Notes: generated by a model from the sequence alone, not told the origin. 51,606 bases of DNA from Bryobacteraceae bacterium (GCA_025056865.1 JANWVO010000020.1:1-51606), one strand, 5' to 3'. Shown: positions 34,846-44,406, counted from the first letter of the stretch. Numbers and translations are program-made.

Positions 34846-36259
34846 ATGCGTTCCCAATTTCAGCGAAGGCCGGGATGAAGGCAAGGTCCGCGCGATTGCC
34901 GGCGCCATCGCCTCGGTGCCGGGCGTCGTCGTGCTCGATACGGAGATGGATGCCGATCACCACCGTAGCGTCATCACCTTCGTGGCTCCGCCGGATGCGG
35001 CAGTGGAGGCTGCTCTGGCAGGAGCCGCGAAAGCGGCCGAGCTGATCGACCTGAACAGCCACCGCGGCGCGCATCCCCGCATCGGCGCGCTGGACGTCCT
35101 TCCGTTCGTGCCGCTCTCGGGCGTGACGATGGAAGAGTGCGTGAAGCTCGCCGAGCGTGCCGCCGCGGAGCTCTGGAAGCGGCTGAGGATCCCCTGCTAC
35201 CTGTACGAGGCGGCTGCCAGAAGGCCGGAGCGGGTGCAACTGGAAAATATCCGCCGGGGCCAGTTCGAAGCTCTCCGGGAAGAAATGGGAAAGAATCCGG
35301 AGCGGGACCCGGACGTCGGCGAGCCGGTGCTGCATCCCACCGCCGGCGCCACCGTCGTGGGCGCGCGCAAGTTCCTGATCGCTTATAACATCCTGCTCCG
35401 CACGTCCGACCTCGAAGTGGCGAAGCAGATCGCCCGGGCCGTGCGCTTCTCCTCGGGCGGCTTCCGCTTTGTCAAGGCGATGGGCGTCGCGCTCGAGTCC
35501 CGCGGGATGGTCCAGGTGTCCATGAACCTCACCGACTTCGAGTCCACCCCGGTGCATCGGGTTTTCGAAACGGTGAAGCGCGAAGCGGAGCGCTATGGCG
35601 TCGCCGTCGCCTCCAGTGAAATCGTCGGATTGATTCCGAAGAAGGCCATCGAAATGACGGCGGAATATTACCTCCAGATTGAGAATTTCCAGCCGTCCGT
35701 GATTCTGGAGAACCGCCTGGCGCAAGCCATGGGCGACCGCGGCGGCTTGCGGGAGTTCCTCGATGCGCTGGCCGCGCCCTCGGCTACGCCCGGGGGCGGC
35801 AGCGCCGCGGCGGCGGCTGGAGCCATGGCCGCAGCGCTCGGCGCGATGGCAGCCCGGCTGGCCCGGCTGGATGCCGACGCGTTCGAGCAGGCTCGCGCAT
35901 TCTTCACGGAAGCAGTGGATCGGGACGCCGCCGCATTCCGGGAGGTGATGGCCGCATACCGGCGCCCAAAGGAGGAGCGGGGTCCGTACGTCGAGAAGGC
36001 ATTGCGGCTGGCGGCCGAGGTTCCGTTGGAAGTGTTCGTCAGGGCTGGAGAACTGAAAAGGCGGCTTGAGGAGCTGAAGTCGGCGGCGCCGGCGAAGTTC
36101 GGCTCGGACATCGCAACCGGCATCGCGCTGGCTGAAGCCGCCCGCGCCGGGGCGCGCGCCAACGTGGAAATCAACCTGGAAGGGCTGCAAGATTCGGACT
36201 TCAAGTCGCAGGCATCCGCCATCCTCTCCGGTGGCGCGGATTCCGGCCCGGTATCATGA
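34826..36259 (+). CDS. ftcD: Fused glutamate formimidoyltransferase / formimidoyl-THF cyclodeaminase
   Basis: This bifunctional 477-residue enzyme moves the formimino group from formiminoglutamate to tetrahydrofolate and then releases ammonia, ending the folate-linked route of histidine breakdown. Residues 1-285 are the transferase (ECVPNFSEGRD, HRGAHPRIGALDVLPFVPL with the catalytic His, HPTAGATVVGARKFLIAYN). Residues of about 310-477 are the cyclodeaminase (LAAPSATPGGGSAAAAAGAM). The order matches mammalian FTCD. The start at 34826 lies inside the end of hutI with GAGGA upstream. Confidence 0.94.
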   Translation: MEKRLVECVPNFSEGRDEGKVRAIAGAIASVPGVVVLDTEMDADHHRSVITFVAPPDAAVEAALAGAAKAAELIDLNSHRGAHPRIGALDVLPFVPLSGVTMEECVKLAERAAAELWKRLRIPCYLYEAAARRPERVQLENIRRGQFEALREEMGKNPERDPDVGEPVLHPTAGATVVGARKFLIAYNILLRTSDLEVAKQIARAVRFSSGGFRFVKAMGVALESRGMVQVSMNLTDFESTPVHRVFETVKREAERYGVAVASSEIVGLIPKKAIEMTAEYYLQIENFQPSVILENRLAQAMGDRGGLREFLDALAAPSATPGGGSAAAAAGAMAAALGAMAARLARLDADAFEQARAFFTEAVDRDAAAFREVMAAYRRPKEERGPYVEKALRLAAEVPLEVFVRAGELKRRLEELKSAAPAKFGSDIATGIALAEAARAGARANVEINLEGLQDSDFKSQASAILSGGADSGPVS

Positions 36260-36266
36260 GAGAAGA

Positions 36267-37154
36267 GTGCTGGTTTCCATCGACACGCGTCCCCGCCGCC
36301 CCGCCTGGCTCAAGGCTCCCGCGCCGGTGGGCGACAATTACATGGAGCTGAAGCGCCTGGTTCGGCGGCTCGGGCTGCACACCGTGTGCGAGTCCGCTGC
36401 GTGCCCGAACATTGGCGAATGCTGGAACCACCGCACGGCGACGTTCATGATCCTCGGCAACTTCTGCACGCGGCGTTGCGGCTTCTGCGCCGTGCAGAAA
36501 GGAGCGCCGCTGCCGGTGGATCCTGACGAGCCGCGGCGCGTGGCGGAGGCCTGCGAATACCTGGGCCTGAAGCATGCGGTGATTACGAGCGTCAACAGGG
36601 ACGATCTCAAGGACGGCGGCGCGGGCCATTTTGCCGCTGTCATCCGCGCCGTCCGCGAGCGCATCCCGGGGTGCCGCATCGAAGTCCTGGTGCCGGACTT
36701 CCAGGGCTCGCGCGAGGCGATGAAGACGGTGATGGACGCAGCTCCTGACGTCCTGAACCACAACATCGAGACGGTGCCCCGGCTGTACCGGGAAGTGCGC
36801 TTCGGCGCCCGCTATGAGCGCTCGCTGGAAATGCTTCAATACGCCGCGGAGCTGCGTCCCGACATCCCGACGAAGTCGGGCCTGATGGTGGGGCTGGGAG
36901 AGAGCGACGAGGAAGTGCTCGAGACGCTGCGCGATTTGCGCCGACACAAAGTCCGCATCGTGACGATCGGACAGTACCTGCGTCCGACGCTGCTCCACCT
37001 GCCGGTATTGCGCTATGTGACGCCGGAGCAGTTCGCCGAATACCGCCGCGCGGCCCTGGAGATGGGCTTTGAGCACGTCGAATCCGGTCCTTTCGTGCGG
37101 TCCTCCTATCACGCCGCCGAGGCTCTTGGAAACGGGCCATCTTCAGAGGGCTAA
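36267..37154 (+). CDS. lipA: Lipoyl synthase
   Basis: LipA inserts two sulfurs into protein-bound octanoyl chains to make lipoyl cofactor. The 295-residue protein has both iron-sulfur sites: the auxiliary cluster cysteines in CESAACPNIGEC and the radical-SAM CTRRCGFC, followed by DEPRRVAEA, TSVNRDDLKDGG, LNHNIETV and KSGLMVGLGE. The C-terminal SGPFVRSSYHA carries the conserved RSSY serine. The chosen start is the GTG at 36267; an upstream in-frame GTG at 36231 would lie inside ftcD. TATCAT lies nine bases before the chosen GTG. Confidence 0.95.
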   Translation: MLVSIDTRPRRPAWLKAPAPVGDNYMELKRLVRRLGLHTVCESAACPNIGECWNHRTATFMILGNFCTRRCGFCAVQKGAPLPVDPDEPRRVAEACEYLGLKHAVITSVNRDDLKDGGAGHFAAVIRAVRERIPGCRIEVLVPDFQGSREAMKTVMDAAPDVLNHNIETVPRLYREVRFGARYERSLEMLQYAAELRPDIPTKSGLMVGLGESDEEVLETLRDLRRHKVRIVTIGQYLRPTLLHLPVLRYVTPEQFAEYRRAALEMGFEHVESGPFVRSSYHAAEALGNGPSSEG

Positions 37155-37236
37155 GCCGCGTGGAAGCCGGGCCATGCCGGTTCGCGGAACCGCACTGCCC
37201 CTGCTTCCGTATCAGGCAAGTGAGGAGGATGGGCCG

Positions 37237-37431
37237 ATGGCAGGCTTCCTGCTGTTCTGCATCCTGGCAGTGCTGTGCTGGCCGCTGGCGCTCGTGGCGC
37301 TGATTCTGTTTCCACTGGTCTGGCTGCTGCTGCTGCCGTTCCGCCTGCTCGGGATGGTAGTGGCAGGAGTGTTCGAGCTGATTGGGGCTCTCTTCCTGCT
37401 GCCGGCGAAGATCCTGAAGGCGCTCCTGTAG
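37237..37431 (+). CDS. Tiny two-helix membrane protein
   Basis: The 64-residue protein is almost entirely hydrophobic, with two predicted membrane helices (FLLFCILAVLCWPLALVALI and LLLPFRLLGMVVAGVFELIG) and no recognisable family motif. A strong AGGAGG lies eight bases before the ATG. It follows lipA by 82 bases and ends ten bases before the convergent outer-membrane gene. Function is unknown; its ribosome site supports translation. Confidence 0.72.
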   Translation: MAGFLLFCILAVLCWPLALVALILFPLVWLLLLPFRLLGMVVAGVFELIGALFLLPAKILKALL

Positions 37432-37440
37432 CCGGGCGCC

Positions 37441-38262
37441 TCAGAACGTGATGGAGAAAAGAATCTCGTACTGGTGTCGCCGCGACTGCGCCGCGCGGTT
37501 GTTGAAGATGCCTCCGAACCACCGCGTGTAGCGGAACTCCGGAATCAGCTTGATGCCGAAGTCGTCCTTCAGGACAAGGCCGATTCCCGCCACGCCGCCG
37601 TAGATGTTCCTGTGCGCGGGAGTCACCGGCGTTTCGTCGCAGCAGGTCTTCGTGCCGCGGAACTCCTTCTCCGTGGCGCTGCGGATGCCGGTCACACGGC
37701 GCAGCACCGGGCCGGCTTCATAGAACCACTTCCAGCGGTCTTCGTACCGGCTTTCGTTGTAACGCCGCACAAGCACGGGCAGGTCCCAGTAACGGGCGCG
37801 CGTGTCCTCTGTATAAAAAGTGACGGTGCGCTCGTCTCCGGGCGTGTTCGGGTTGTCCACTCCCTCATACCAGGTAGTCGTGAGCTTGTAGCGCGGACGG
37901 CGGAGCTGCAAATCGACATTGATCGCGTAACGCTCCGTCAGGAAGAACTGCACCGTCGGGCCGCCTCCGAAAAGCGTCCCCTTCGATTCGTTCTTCGTAT
38001 CGATCTGCACCGGCGGGGTGGTCAGTGATTCGCTCTTCTCCCCGCCGATCATTAGCCCGAGGATCAGGATGCTGGCATTGCCGCCGACAGTAAAGCGGCG
38101 GATGTAAGGTTCATCCTCGAAAAATGGCGCGGGCTGGGATGCTTCCGTCTTTGGTTTCGCGGCAGCGGGAGGCTGGGGCGCGGTCTGTGCGGAGACGCCC
38201 GTCTGGGCCGTGGCCTGCACGGCGAGGAGCGGAAGCAGAGAAAGCAGGAAGGCACAACGCAT
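37441..38262 (-). CDS. Outer-membrane beta-barrel protein
   Basis: The protein has a signal peptide (MRCAFLLSLLPLLAVQATAQ), a Pro/Ala linker, then alternating amphipathic strands that end in a terminal Phe (ILFSITF), the mark of outer-membrane barrels. A cysteine pair (KTCCDET) sits in one predicted loop. It follows the TonB receptor on the same strand and is probably cotranscribed. The start is uncertain: 38262 gives the best signal peptide (273 residues), but an ATG at 38304, two bases after the receptor stop, would add 14 residues and is well placed for coupling. Confidence 0.8.
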   Translation of the reverse strand: MRCAFLLSLLPLLAVQATAQTGVSAQTAPQPPAAAKPKTEASQPAPFFEDEPYIRRFTVGGNASILILGLMIGGEKSESLTTPPVQIDTKNESKGTLFGGGPTVQFFLTERYAINVDLQLRRPRYKLTTTWYEGVDNPNTPGDERTVTFYTEDTRARYWDLPVLVRRYNESRYEDRWKWFYEAGPVLRRVTGIRSATEKEFRGTKTCCDETPVTPAHRNIYGGVAGIGLVLKDDFGIKLIPEFRYTRWFGGIFNNRAAQSRRHQYEILFSITF

Positions 38263-38306
38263 GTATTTCAGAGCTCCAATGATCGGGGTTCGAAGCAGGG
38301 GCATTG

Positions 38307-41300
38307 CTAAAACTGGAGCCGGAAGGCGAACTGCACGGAGCGCGGCCCGCCAGGAGAGAAGAATGACGTCGGGTTTGGCGCGAACGAGGCGTTCAGCGAG
38401 CGCACCGGGAATCCAAACACCGGGCTGCCGAGAAAGCCGCCTTCGTTGCGGTTCGGGTTGGCGAAAGCAGGCGTGTTGGTCACGTTGTACGCCTGGATGG
38501 CGACGTTCAGCCGGATGCCTTCGGTGAAGGGGATCTCGCGGCGCAGCGCCAGATCCAGTTGCGCCATCGGCTTTCCGTAAAGGATGTTGCGTCCGAGGTC
38601 GCCTGTCTTGTTGCTTGCCGGCGCTGCGAAGGCCGCCGGGTTCAAACGCCTGCCGCCGGCCACGTTCCTGTCATCGATCCATACGTCAGCCCCGGTGTAG
38701 TTCGGCCGGACGAAGCCATAAAGGCCTCGAATCACAGGAGTCTGGACGGCGCCGGAATCGGCGCTAGGCGTGGAGTTCAGCATCAGCACATCGAAGGGAA
38801 GACCAGAACGGGCCGTCGCGATCCACTCCAGGTGCCAGTCCCGCAGCGCGGCATTCAGCCCGGGCATCGCCGGGGCAGGGAACAGAAGCGTGCCAGTCAG
38901 ATTCAGCAGATGGCGGACGTCGTAGTCCGCGTTGCCCTTCTCGTTGCCGAAGATCGTGGCAAAACCGATGCCGCCGTAAACGGCGTCATCGTCCTTTGCG
39001 TGCGCGTAGGTATAAGTGGCCTGAACGCGGAACCGCTGCGAAAGGGGCCGCCGGTAATCTGCCTGCAACGCGTGGTAGGACGAATCCACCACGCTGATGA
39101 TCTTGTGCAGATCCACATAATCGGCGGTGCTGCTGCGCTCGGCCACGTTGCGCAGCAGGCGGCGTCCTGTGGTTCCAAGATACGAGACCGTGGCAATCTG
39201 CCCGCCGCCGAGATGCTTTTCGACGCCGAGGTTCCAGTGCCGGACGATGGGCGATTGCAATGCCCGGTCAGGCGCCACCACAAGCCCATAGCGCTTCGCC
39301 GGGGGCATCGCGGGAGCTGCCAGATCCGTGCCGACCAGCGGAAACGGCGGCAGCGACATGGACCGGACATTGGAATAGGGGGCGCCCTCAAATAGCGTGA
39401 GCAGCGTGCTTGCACCAAAGGCGTGGAAGCCGCCTGCGCCGAACCGGGCAATCAGCTCGCGGCCCGGCGTGGCCCGGATCACCTGCGTGTAGCTGAAACG
39501 TGGCGCCACGTCGGACCAGCTTGTGTTGAACACCGGCTCGTTCTGCACCACCCGGTTGGAGAAAGCGGAAGAAAGCGCCGCAGGCCGCGGCCCCTGCCGG
39601 ACGCCCGGAGGCGTGTTGATGTCCCACCGCACGCCGAAGGCGAGCGTGACGCGCGAACCGATCCTCGCCGTGTCCTGGAGGAAGAAGGAAATGTTCTGAA
39701 AAGCAGGATAAACGGCGTCCGAATTTGATGTCACCACCGAAGAAACGGAGCGCGAGGAAAGAAACGCACCCTGGACCTGGCTGCCGTCCGCCTGCAACTC
39801 GGAAAGGGCCCGGAAATAGGAAACGCTGGAATAGATGGGCTTCCGGATCGTCGGCGCGATATAACGATAGTCGAAGCCGGCGGCGTAGGAATGCGCGCCG
39901 GCGACCATCGTCACCGTGTCCGACGCGTTGATCTGCCATTGGCGGTTGCCGGAAGCAGGCCCGAACGAATAGCCCGCAAGGCCCAGCACATGGAATCCGT
40001 ATTCGGAGGAGGCCGGATTCACGGTTGCGGGGAAAATCCTCGGGAATTCCGGCTGAGACGCCCCGTTCAACGGGTCAAACCGGTTCTGCATATCCAGGGA
40101 AACATTGGAGTAGTTGAGCCGGAAATCATTCGTTGTTCCCGGGTTCAGCGAGGAGGTCAAGCCGACAGTGCCGGAACGGTATTCGTCTTTGTAGGAGCGG
40201 ATCACCGTGGGGGCCAGAAAGAGCGAGCCACGCGCGTCGGCGTCGCTTTTCGAGGAATTGAATCGCGCAAACAGGGAATGGGCTGCCGTCACGCGTTGAT
40301 CCAGCCGGAAGGAGAAATTGTCGCGGTCAAGGGGGTACGTCTCCACGCCCGCGTAAACACCAGCGCCGCTGCCCGGCCCGGGGCGGTTCGGCAGCGGGTA
40401 CGGTCCGAGGAACGGCCGCAAGGATGCCGGCGTGGATTGCCGGAACTGGGCGTCGGGCACGATGGAGTACAGCGTCTGCGGCGCATCAAGCCGCAGTCCT
40501 TCGTAAGACGCGAAGAAATGCGTGCGCTCCGCGATCACCGGTCCGCCGAGCGCAGCGCCGAATTGATGCTGGCGCAGACGGCCTCGAGCAAGCCCCATCG
40601 CGTTGGCAAACCAGTCGTTGGCGGCGAAGCGGTCGGTCCGGAAGTACTCGTACGCCGAGCCGTGGAAGGAGCGCTCGCCGCGGCGCGAAACAAGGGCAAG
40701 CTGAAGACCCGGAGTGCGCGCGTGCTGGGGAACGAAGCTCTGGGATTGCAGACGTACTTCCACAAGCGAATCCAGGCTCACCACGCCCGCGGGCGCAGAC
40801 TGCGGGAAGGCCAGCGCCTGGCGGGACAGGGGTTCGCGGGGCGTGTCGGCCGGGTGGACGAAGCGTGTCAGCGGCTCGAAAAGATTCAGCCCATCGAGTG
40901 TGATGTAGTTCAGAACATGAGGCAGGGCCATCGTGTTCGGCTGCCCCTCCGGGGCTGCGCCGATCACGGACGCCGGAGCCGCCATGCCGAGCGAAAGCGC
41001 ATTCCGGCCATTGATCGGGAGATGACGGAGCAAAGAAATGTCTACGTTGATGGCTGCCGAGACATCCGCGCGCAGTCCCGCACGCGGTTCCTCTACTTTC
41101 GTGGTCTTGGTGGCTTCGCCCGGTCGAAGCGTCAGCAGCAGATTCTGCCGTTCGCGGGCGCGGATCACAATTCGCTCCAACTGCAACGTCTCGAAGCCGG
41201 CGCGTTGCACCGTCAGCGAGTACTCTCCCGGAGCCAGCATGTCAAAGGCGAACTCGCCTCCCTGGTTGGCCGTCTTCTCCACGGCGAGCGCGGTTGAGCG

Positions 41301-41429
41301 GGAAATGAGCCGGAGTTCGGCCTTTGCCACCGGTGCGCCGGAAGGATCGAGCACCGAACCCGACAACAACGCCGTGTCCTGGCCCCAGACCGCGGACGCG
41401 CAAAGAGCAAGCAGTGGCAGAAATCGCAT
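38307..41429 (-). CDS. Oar-like TonB-dependent receptor (second copy type)
   Basis: The 1040-residue protein has a signal peptide (MRFLPLLALCASAVWGQ), a carboxypeptidase-regulatory-like domain (about 20-100, with GSVLDPSGAPVAKAELRL), a plug with LRHLPINGRNALSLG, and a long barrel ending FAFRLQF. It differs clearly from the receptor at 679-4326, so this is not a recent duplicate. TAGAAT on the minus strand (41489-41484) may be its -10, and no good -35 was found. It is followed by a small outer-membrane barrel gene. The substrate is unknown; the sugar-use cluster nearby makes an oligosaccharide plausible. Confidence 0.88.
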   Translation of the reverse strand: MRFLPLLALCASAVWGQDTALLSGSVLDPSGAPVAKAELRLISRSTALAVEKTANQGGEFAFDMLAPGEYSLTVQRAGFETLQLERIVIRARERQNLLLTLRPGEATKTTKVEEPRAGLRADVSAAINVDISLLRHLPINGRNALSLGMAAPASVIGAAPEGQPNTMALPHVLNYITLDGLNLFEPLTRFVHPADTPREPLSRQALAFPQSAPAGVVSLDSLVEVRLQSQSFVPQHARTPGLQLALVSRRGERSFHGSAYEYFRTDRFAANDWFANAMGLARGRLRQHQFGAALGGPVIAERTHFFASYEGLRLDAPQTLYSIVPDAQFRQSTPASLRPFLGPYPLPNRPGPGSGAGVYAGVETYPLDRDNFSFRLDQRVTAAHSLFARFNSSKSDADARGSLFLAPTVIRSYKDEYRSGTVGLTSSLNPGTTNDFRLNYSNVSLDMQNRFDPLNGASQPEFPRIFPATVNPASSEYGFHVLGLAGYSFGPASGNRQWQINASDTVTMVAGAHSYAAGFDYRYIAPTIRKPIYSSVSYFRALSELQADGSQVQGAFLSSRSVSSVVTSNSDAVYPAFQNISFFLQDTARIGSRVTLAFGVRWDINTPPGVRQGPRPAALSSAFSNRVVQNEPVFNTSWSDVAPRFSYTQVIRATPGRELIARFGAGGFHAFGASTLLTLFEGAPYSNVRSMSLPPFPLVGTDLAAPAMPPAKRYGLVVAPDRALQSPIVRHWNLGVEKHLGGGQIATVSYLGTTGRRLLRNVAERSSTADYVDLHKIISVVDSSYHALQADYRRPLSQRFRVQATYTYAHAKDDDAVYGGIGFATIFGNEKGNADYDVRHLLNLTGTLLFPAPAMPGLNAALRDWHLEWIATARSGLPFDVLMLNSTPSADSGAVQTPVIRGLYGFVRPNYTGADVWIDDRNVAGGRRLNPAAFAAPASNKTGDLGRNILYGKPMAQLDLALRREIPFTEGIRLNVAIQAYNVTNTPAFANPNRNEGGFLGSPVFGFPVRSLNASFAPNPTSFFSPGGPRSVQFAFRLQF

Positions 41430-41659
41430 AAGCAACTGTGAATGGACGGCTTCGAGATGAGGCCGGGGTACGGCCAAACCTTCATTCTAGCCCGAAGCCG
41501 TGCCGCCTTCGCCGCACAGAACGCGAAAGAACGGCGTAGCCTTCAGGACTTCCGCCCCTCCGACAGCCGTGGCGGCGGGAGTTTACAAATCTTGACACGC
41601 TTCGATGCAAACCCGGAAGCCCCCACCCCCGTTCAGGCATGTGAGGAGGAATTCTGATC

Positions 41660-42139
41660 ATGTTTCGACTCGTTCCCCTGACTGCGTGGATCCTCGCCGG
41701 AGCCATGCTGGCTCAGGCGCAGATGCGGGGTCCGGGCGGCGCACCGATGGATCCCCAGAGATTCGTGCAGATGCGGGTAGACCGGCTCGCCGAATGGCTC
41801 GCCCTGTCTGAGTCCCAGAAATCCCAGGCGCTGCGGATCTTCACCGATGCCCAGACCGCCGCAGAGCGTTACCGCCAGGATCAGCAGACGGCGCGGGAAG
41901 CCTTGCAGTCTGCCATCAAAGCGAACAACCTGGCCGCCATGGACCGTGCTGCGAGAGACATCGGTGCAGCCACGGCCGAAATCACCCTCATCGATGCGCG
42001 TGCCGAGGCCGCATTCTACGCGCTGCTGACGTCCGAACAGAAGCAGAAGTACGATCAGATGCCCGTCCGCGGCAGAATGCCCGGCGGCATGAGCGGCCCC
42101 ATACCGGGCCCGGGTGGTCCGCCCCGTCCTGACCGCTAA
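41660..42139 (+). CDS. Spy/CpxP-like periplasmic protein
   Basis: The 159-residue protein has a signal peptide (RLVPLTAWILAGAMLAQAQ), a long helical middle with heptad-like repeats and an LTxxQ-type motif (LLTSEQKQKYDQM), and a Gly/Pro/Met-rich tail. These features fit the Spy/CpxP group of periplasmic chaperones or metal-responsive proteins. GAGGAGGAATTC precedes the ATG. It is divergent from the TonB receptor and 42 bases upstream of the NoeA-like gene. Function is inferred from fold only. Confidence 0.78.
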   Translation: MFRLVPLTAWILAGAMLAQAQMRGPGGAPMDPQRFVQMRVDRLAEWLALSESQKSQALRIFTDAQTAAERYRQDQQTAREALQSAIKANNLAAMDRAARDIGAATAEITLIDARAEAAFYALLTSEQKQKYDQMPVRGRMPGGMSGPIPGPGGPPRPDR

Positions 42140-42181
42140 GTTGACCGCGCCACGAATGCGGGCCGCGGAGGATCTTCCGGC

Positions 42182-43321
42182 ATGAGCCAACAGGCATGGG
42201 AAGCATCGCTTCTCGCGTCCTTGGCGCGTCCGAGGGCAGGCGGCAGCCGCCCGGATCAGGCATGTGCGCGCCACCGGGTCTGGGAGAAGCTTGCCGTGGA
42301 GGGGCTCGTCTGGACGCCCGTGGAGGCCGCACCGGATGCAGGAACCGCTCTCCACAAAGCAGCCCCATTGGTTCTTTCCTGGCCGGACGAATGGACGGCC
42401 GAGCACTGGCGGGACGCGGCAGCCCACGTGCTTTCTCTAGAAGAAGCGCTGCGGGGGCGTGGGTGGACGCTCCGCGCCGTCCGTCCACAGTGGATTCAAT
42501 TCCGAGGGTGCCGGCCGGTCTGGATCAGCCAGGCCGCGCTGGCTCCGTTCGACGGCCTCCGTTGGCCGGGGCGGGAGTCGTTTGTCCGCGAGTTTCTCGA
42601 GCCGCTCCGCCGCAGCTCTCAGGACAATCCTGGCAGCGTCTGGGTGCGCCTCTGGCGCTGGCGGCACTGCAAGAGCCTGGCCCGGCTGGCTTCTGGCCAT
42701 CTGCCTGCGGTGCGCGGAGAAGACCTGCGCCTGTTGCGGGCTGCCATTGGCCGCTGCGTCCCCGGCAAACGCTGGTCTCCCTGTCAGGTTCATGACGTTG
42801 CGGCCGAGCCGGCGGGCATCGCCGGCATTGTCGCGAAGGAAGAAGCCCGCCTGCGCGGAGCGGCCCTCGTCTATGAATGGCGCCAACGCCAGGCGCGGGG
42901 CGCGAAGCTGGCGCCGCCTCCCGGCCCCGCCTGGGTCCGCTTTCACGAATCCGGGGACCAGGCCGCAGCGGACTATCTCGAGGAGCGCGCTGCGGGAGGA
43001 GCGGCTCTTCCGCTGGCGGTGCAATCCCTGCCGGATTCCCGCCCGCGCCGGAGCCTCGAGGCGGACCTCGCCGTCATCATCGGCCGCGGCAACCTCCCCC
43101 GCGGCCTCTCCGGGCTGGGACGGCTCGCCGCGGGCATCCGAGCCATGGCCAGGGCTGTGGTCGTGGAATTCATCCCGGAAATCGACGTGAGCTGGCATCA
43201 ATTTCTTTCGGTTTTTGCGGCCGATTTCCGGATTTCCTCGGTGGTCGAGGCTGGAGCCGGCAGGCGGGTCTGCGTGATGGAGCGGATGAACGCGGCCGCG
43301 GCGCCGCTTCTGGTAGCTTGA
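42182..43321 (+). CDS. Divergent NoeA-like methyltransferase-family protein lacking its SAM motif
   Basis: The 379-residue protein resembles, at low identity, the NoeA-related SAM methyltransferase family. The N-terminal WPDEWTAEHWRDAAAHVLSL and AVRPQWIQFRGCRPVWIS match the family's PYEW and YNIQF-x-GRPVFID segments, and the C-terminal AVVVEFIPEIDVSWHQFL matches its IEFVPKEDSQV segment. The stretch between them that should hold the SAM-binding glycine motif (DLGxNxG) is not recognisable. The protein is probably a truncated or repurposed relative. Five bases separate it from the next gene. Confidence 0.6.
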   Translation: MSQQAWEASLLASLARPRAGGSRPDQACARHRVWEKLAVEGLVWTPVEAAPDAGTALHKAAPLVLSWPDEWTAEHWRDAAAHVLSLEEALRGRGWTLRAVRPQWIQFRGCRPVWISQAALAPFDGLRWPGRESFVREFLEPLRRSSQDNPGSVWVRLWRWRHCKSLARLASGHLPAVRGEDLRLLRAAIGRCVPGKRWSPCQVHDVAAEPAGIAGIVAKEEARLRGAALVYEWRQRQARGAKLAPPPGPAWVRFHESGDQAAADYLEERAAGGAALPLAVQSLPDSRPRRSLEADLAVIIGRGNLPRGLSGLGRLAAGIRAMARAVVVEFIPEIDVSWHQFLSVFAADFRISSVVEAGAGRRVCVMERMNAAAAPLLVA

Positions 43322-43326
43322 TCTTC

Positions 43327-44361
43327 ATGAAGGTTCCTTCCGGCGCCGCCGGTCTGGCAGCCGCCTGTGTGCTGGCCGCTCTCCCGTTGCACGCCCAGGT
43401 CCCGCCGCCTCAGGCTTTCATCAAGAACCGTTCCCTCACGGCGCGGATCTACCTGCCGGACCCGGCGAACGGCTACTACCGCGCCACGCGCTTCGACTGG
43501 TCCGGACAGATCTTCAGCCTCCGCACGGTGCGGCACGAATACTTCGGCCAGTGGTTCGACCGCTACGATCCGCTCCTGCATGATTCGATCATGGGGCCGG
43601 TCGAAGAATTCCGCAGCGGCAACTCGGCCCTTGGATACGACGAAGCGCCCGCAGGCGGCGAATTCGTGCGCATCGGCGTTGGCATCCTCCGCAAGCCGGC
43701 CGACGAGCCGTTTCAGACATTCCGCACTTACGAAATCATAGACCCGGGCGTATGGCGCGTCCGTCAGGGGCGCTCGTGGGTGGAATTCCAGCACGCCATC
43801 CGCCCTGCCAACGGATATGCGTACGTTTACCGGAAAATCGTCCGGCTGGTAAGACAGCAGCCGAAGCTGGAAATCGAGCATACATTGCTCAATGCCGGCT
43901 CGAAGCCGATCGAAACTTCGCAATACAATCACAATTTCTTCGTGATCGACGGCCTCCCGGCCGGACCCGGAGTCACTGTGGAATTTCCTTTTGAACTGCA
44001 AACGGTGCGTCCATTTACGGCGTCCTTCGTCCGGAGCAGGGGGAAACGCATCGAAATTGTCGAGGAAATTCCTGAGGGCAGCAGCGCCATCGGCGAGTTC
44101 CGCGGCTTTTCCACGGGCGCCCGCGACTACGACATCCAGGTGGAGCATGCGGCTGCCGGCGCGGGCGTCCGCATCCGCGGTTCGCTCCCTCTTGAAAGAC
44201 TCGTCTTCTGGTGCACCCGCCGCACTTTCTGTCCGGAGCCCTATGTCAGGCTCTCCGTGCCTCCGGGGCGGCGCGTGTCCTGGAAGCTGACCTACGAGTT
44301 CTACGACCTTCCGGCGTCTGCGCAGAAGGGGGACGTGCGCGAGGGGACCGGATCGCGATAG
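43327..44361 (+). CDS. Secreted galactose-mutarotase-like beta-sandwich protein
   Basis: The 344-residue protein has a signal peptide (GLAAACVLAALPLHAQ) and an all-beta pattern like aldose-1-epimerase-type beta-sandwiches, including a central QYNHNFFVID with paired histidine and aspartate. A sugar substrate is inferred. It precedes a sugar transporter and rhamnulokinase cluster, and so may act on a sugar before uptake. There is no clear ribosome site; TAGCTT lies seven bases before the ATG. The exact family was not recognised. Confidence 0.68.
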   Translation: MKVPSGAAGLAAACVLAALPLHAQVPPPQAFIKNRSLTARIYLPDPANGYYRATRFDWSGQIFSLRTVRHEYFGQWFDRYDPLLHDSIMGPVEEFRSGNSALGYDEAPAGGEFVRIGVGILRKPADEPFQTFRTYEIIDPGVWRVRQGRSWVEFQHAIRPANGYAYVYRKIVRLVRQQPKLEIEHTLLNAGSKPIETSQYNHNFFVIDGLPAGPGVTVEFPFELQTVRPFTASFVRSRGKRIEIVEEIPEGSSAIGEFRGFSTGARDYDIQVEHAAAGAGVRIRGSLPLERLVFWCTRRTFCPEPYVRLSVPPGRRVSWKLTYEFYDLPASAQKGDVREGTGSR

Positions 44362-44406
44362 CCTGACAGGATTCGGCCGGCGCCCGGCCGCCCGGTGGAA
44401 AGGCCC

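Noticed and set aside
37213-41650. Shared leader CAGGCA(A/T)GTGAGGAGGA before the genes at 37237 and 41660
   Set aside because: The match is short and centred on the ribosome site, so common use of AGGAGG explains most of it; no wider similarity surrounds it.
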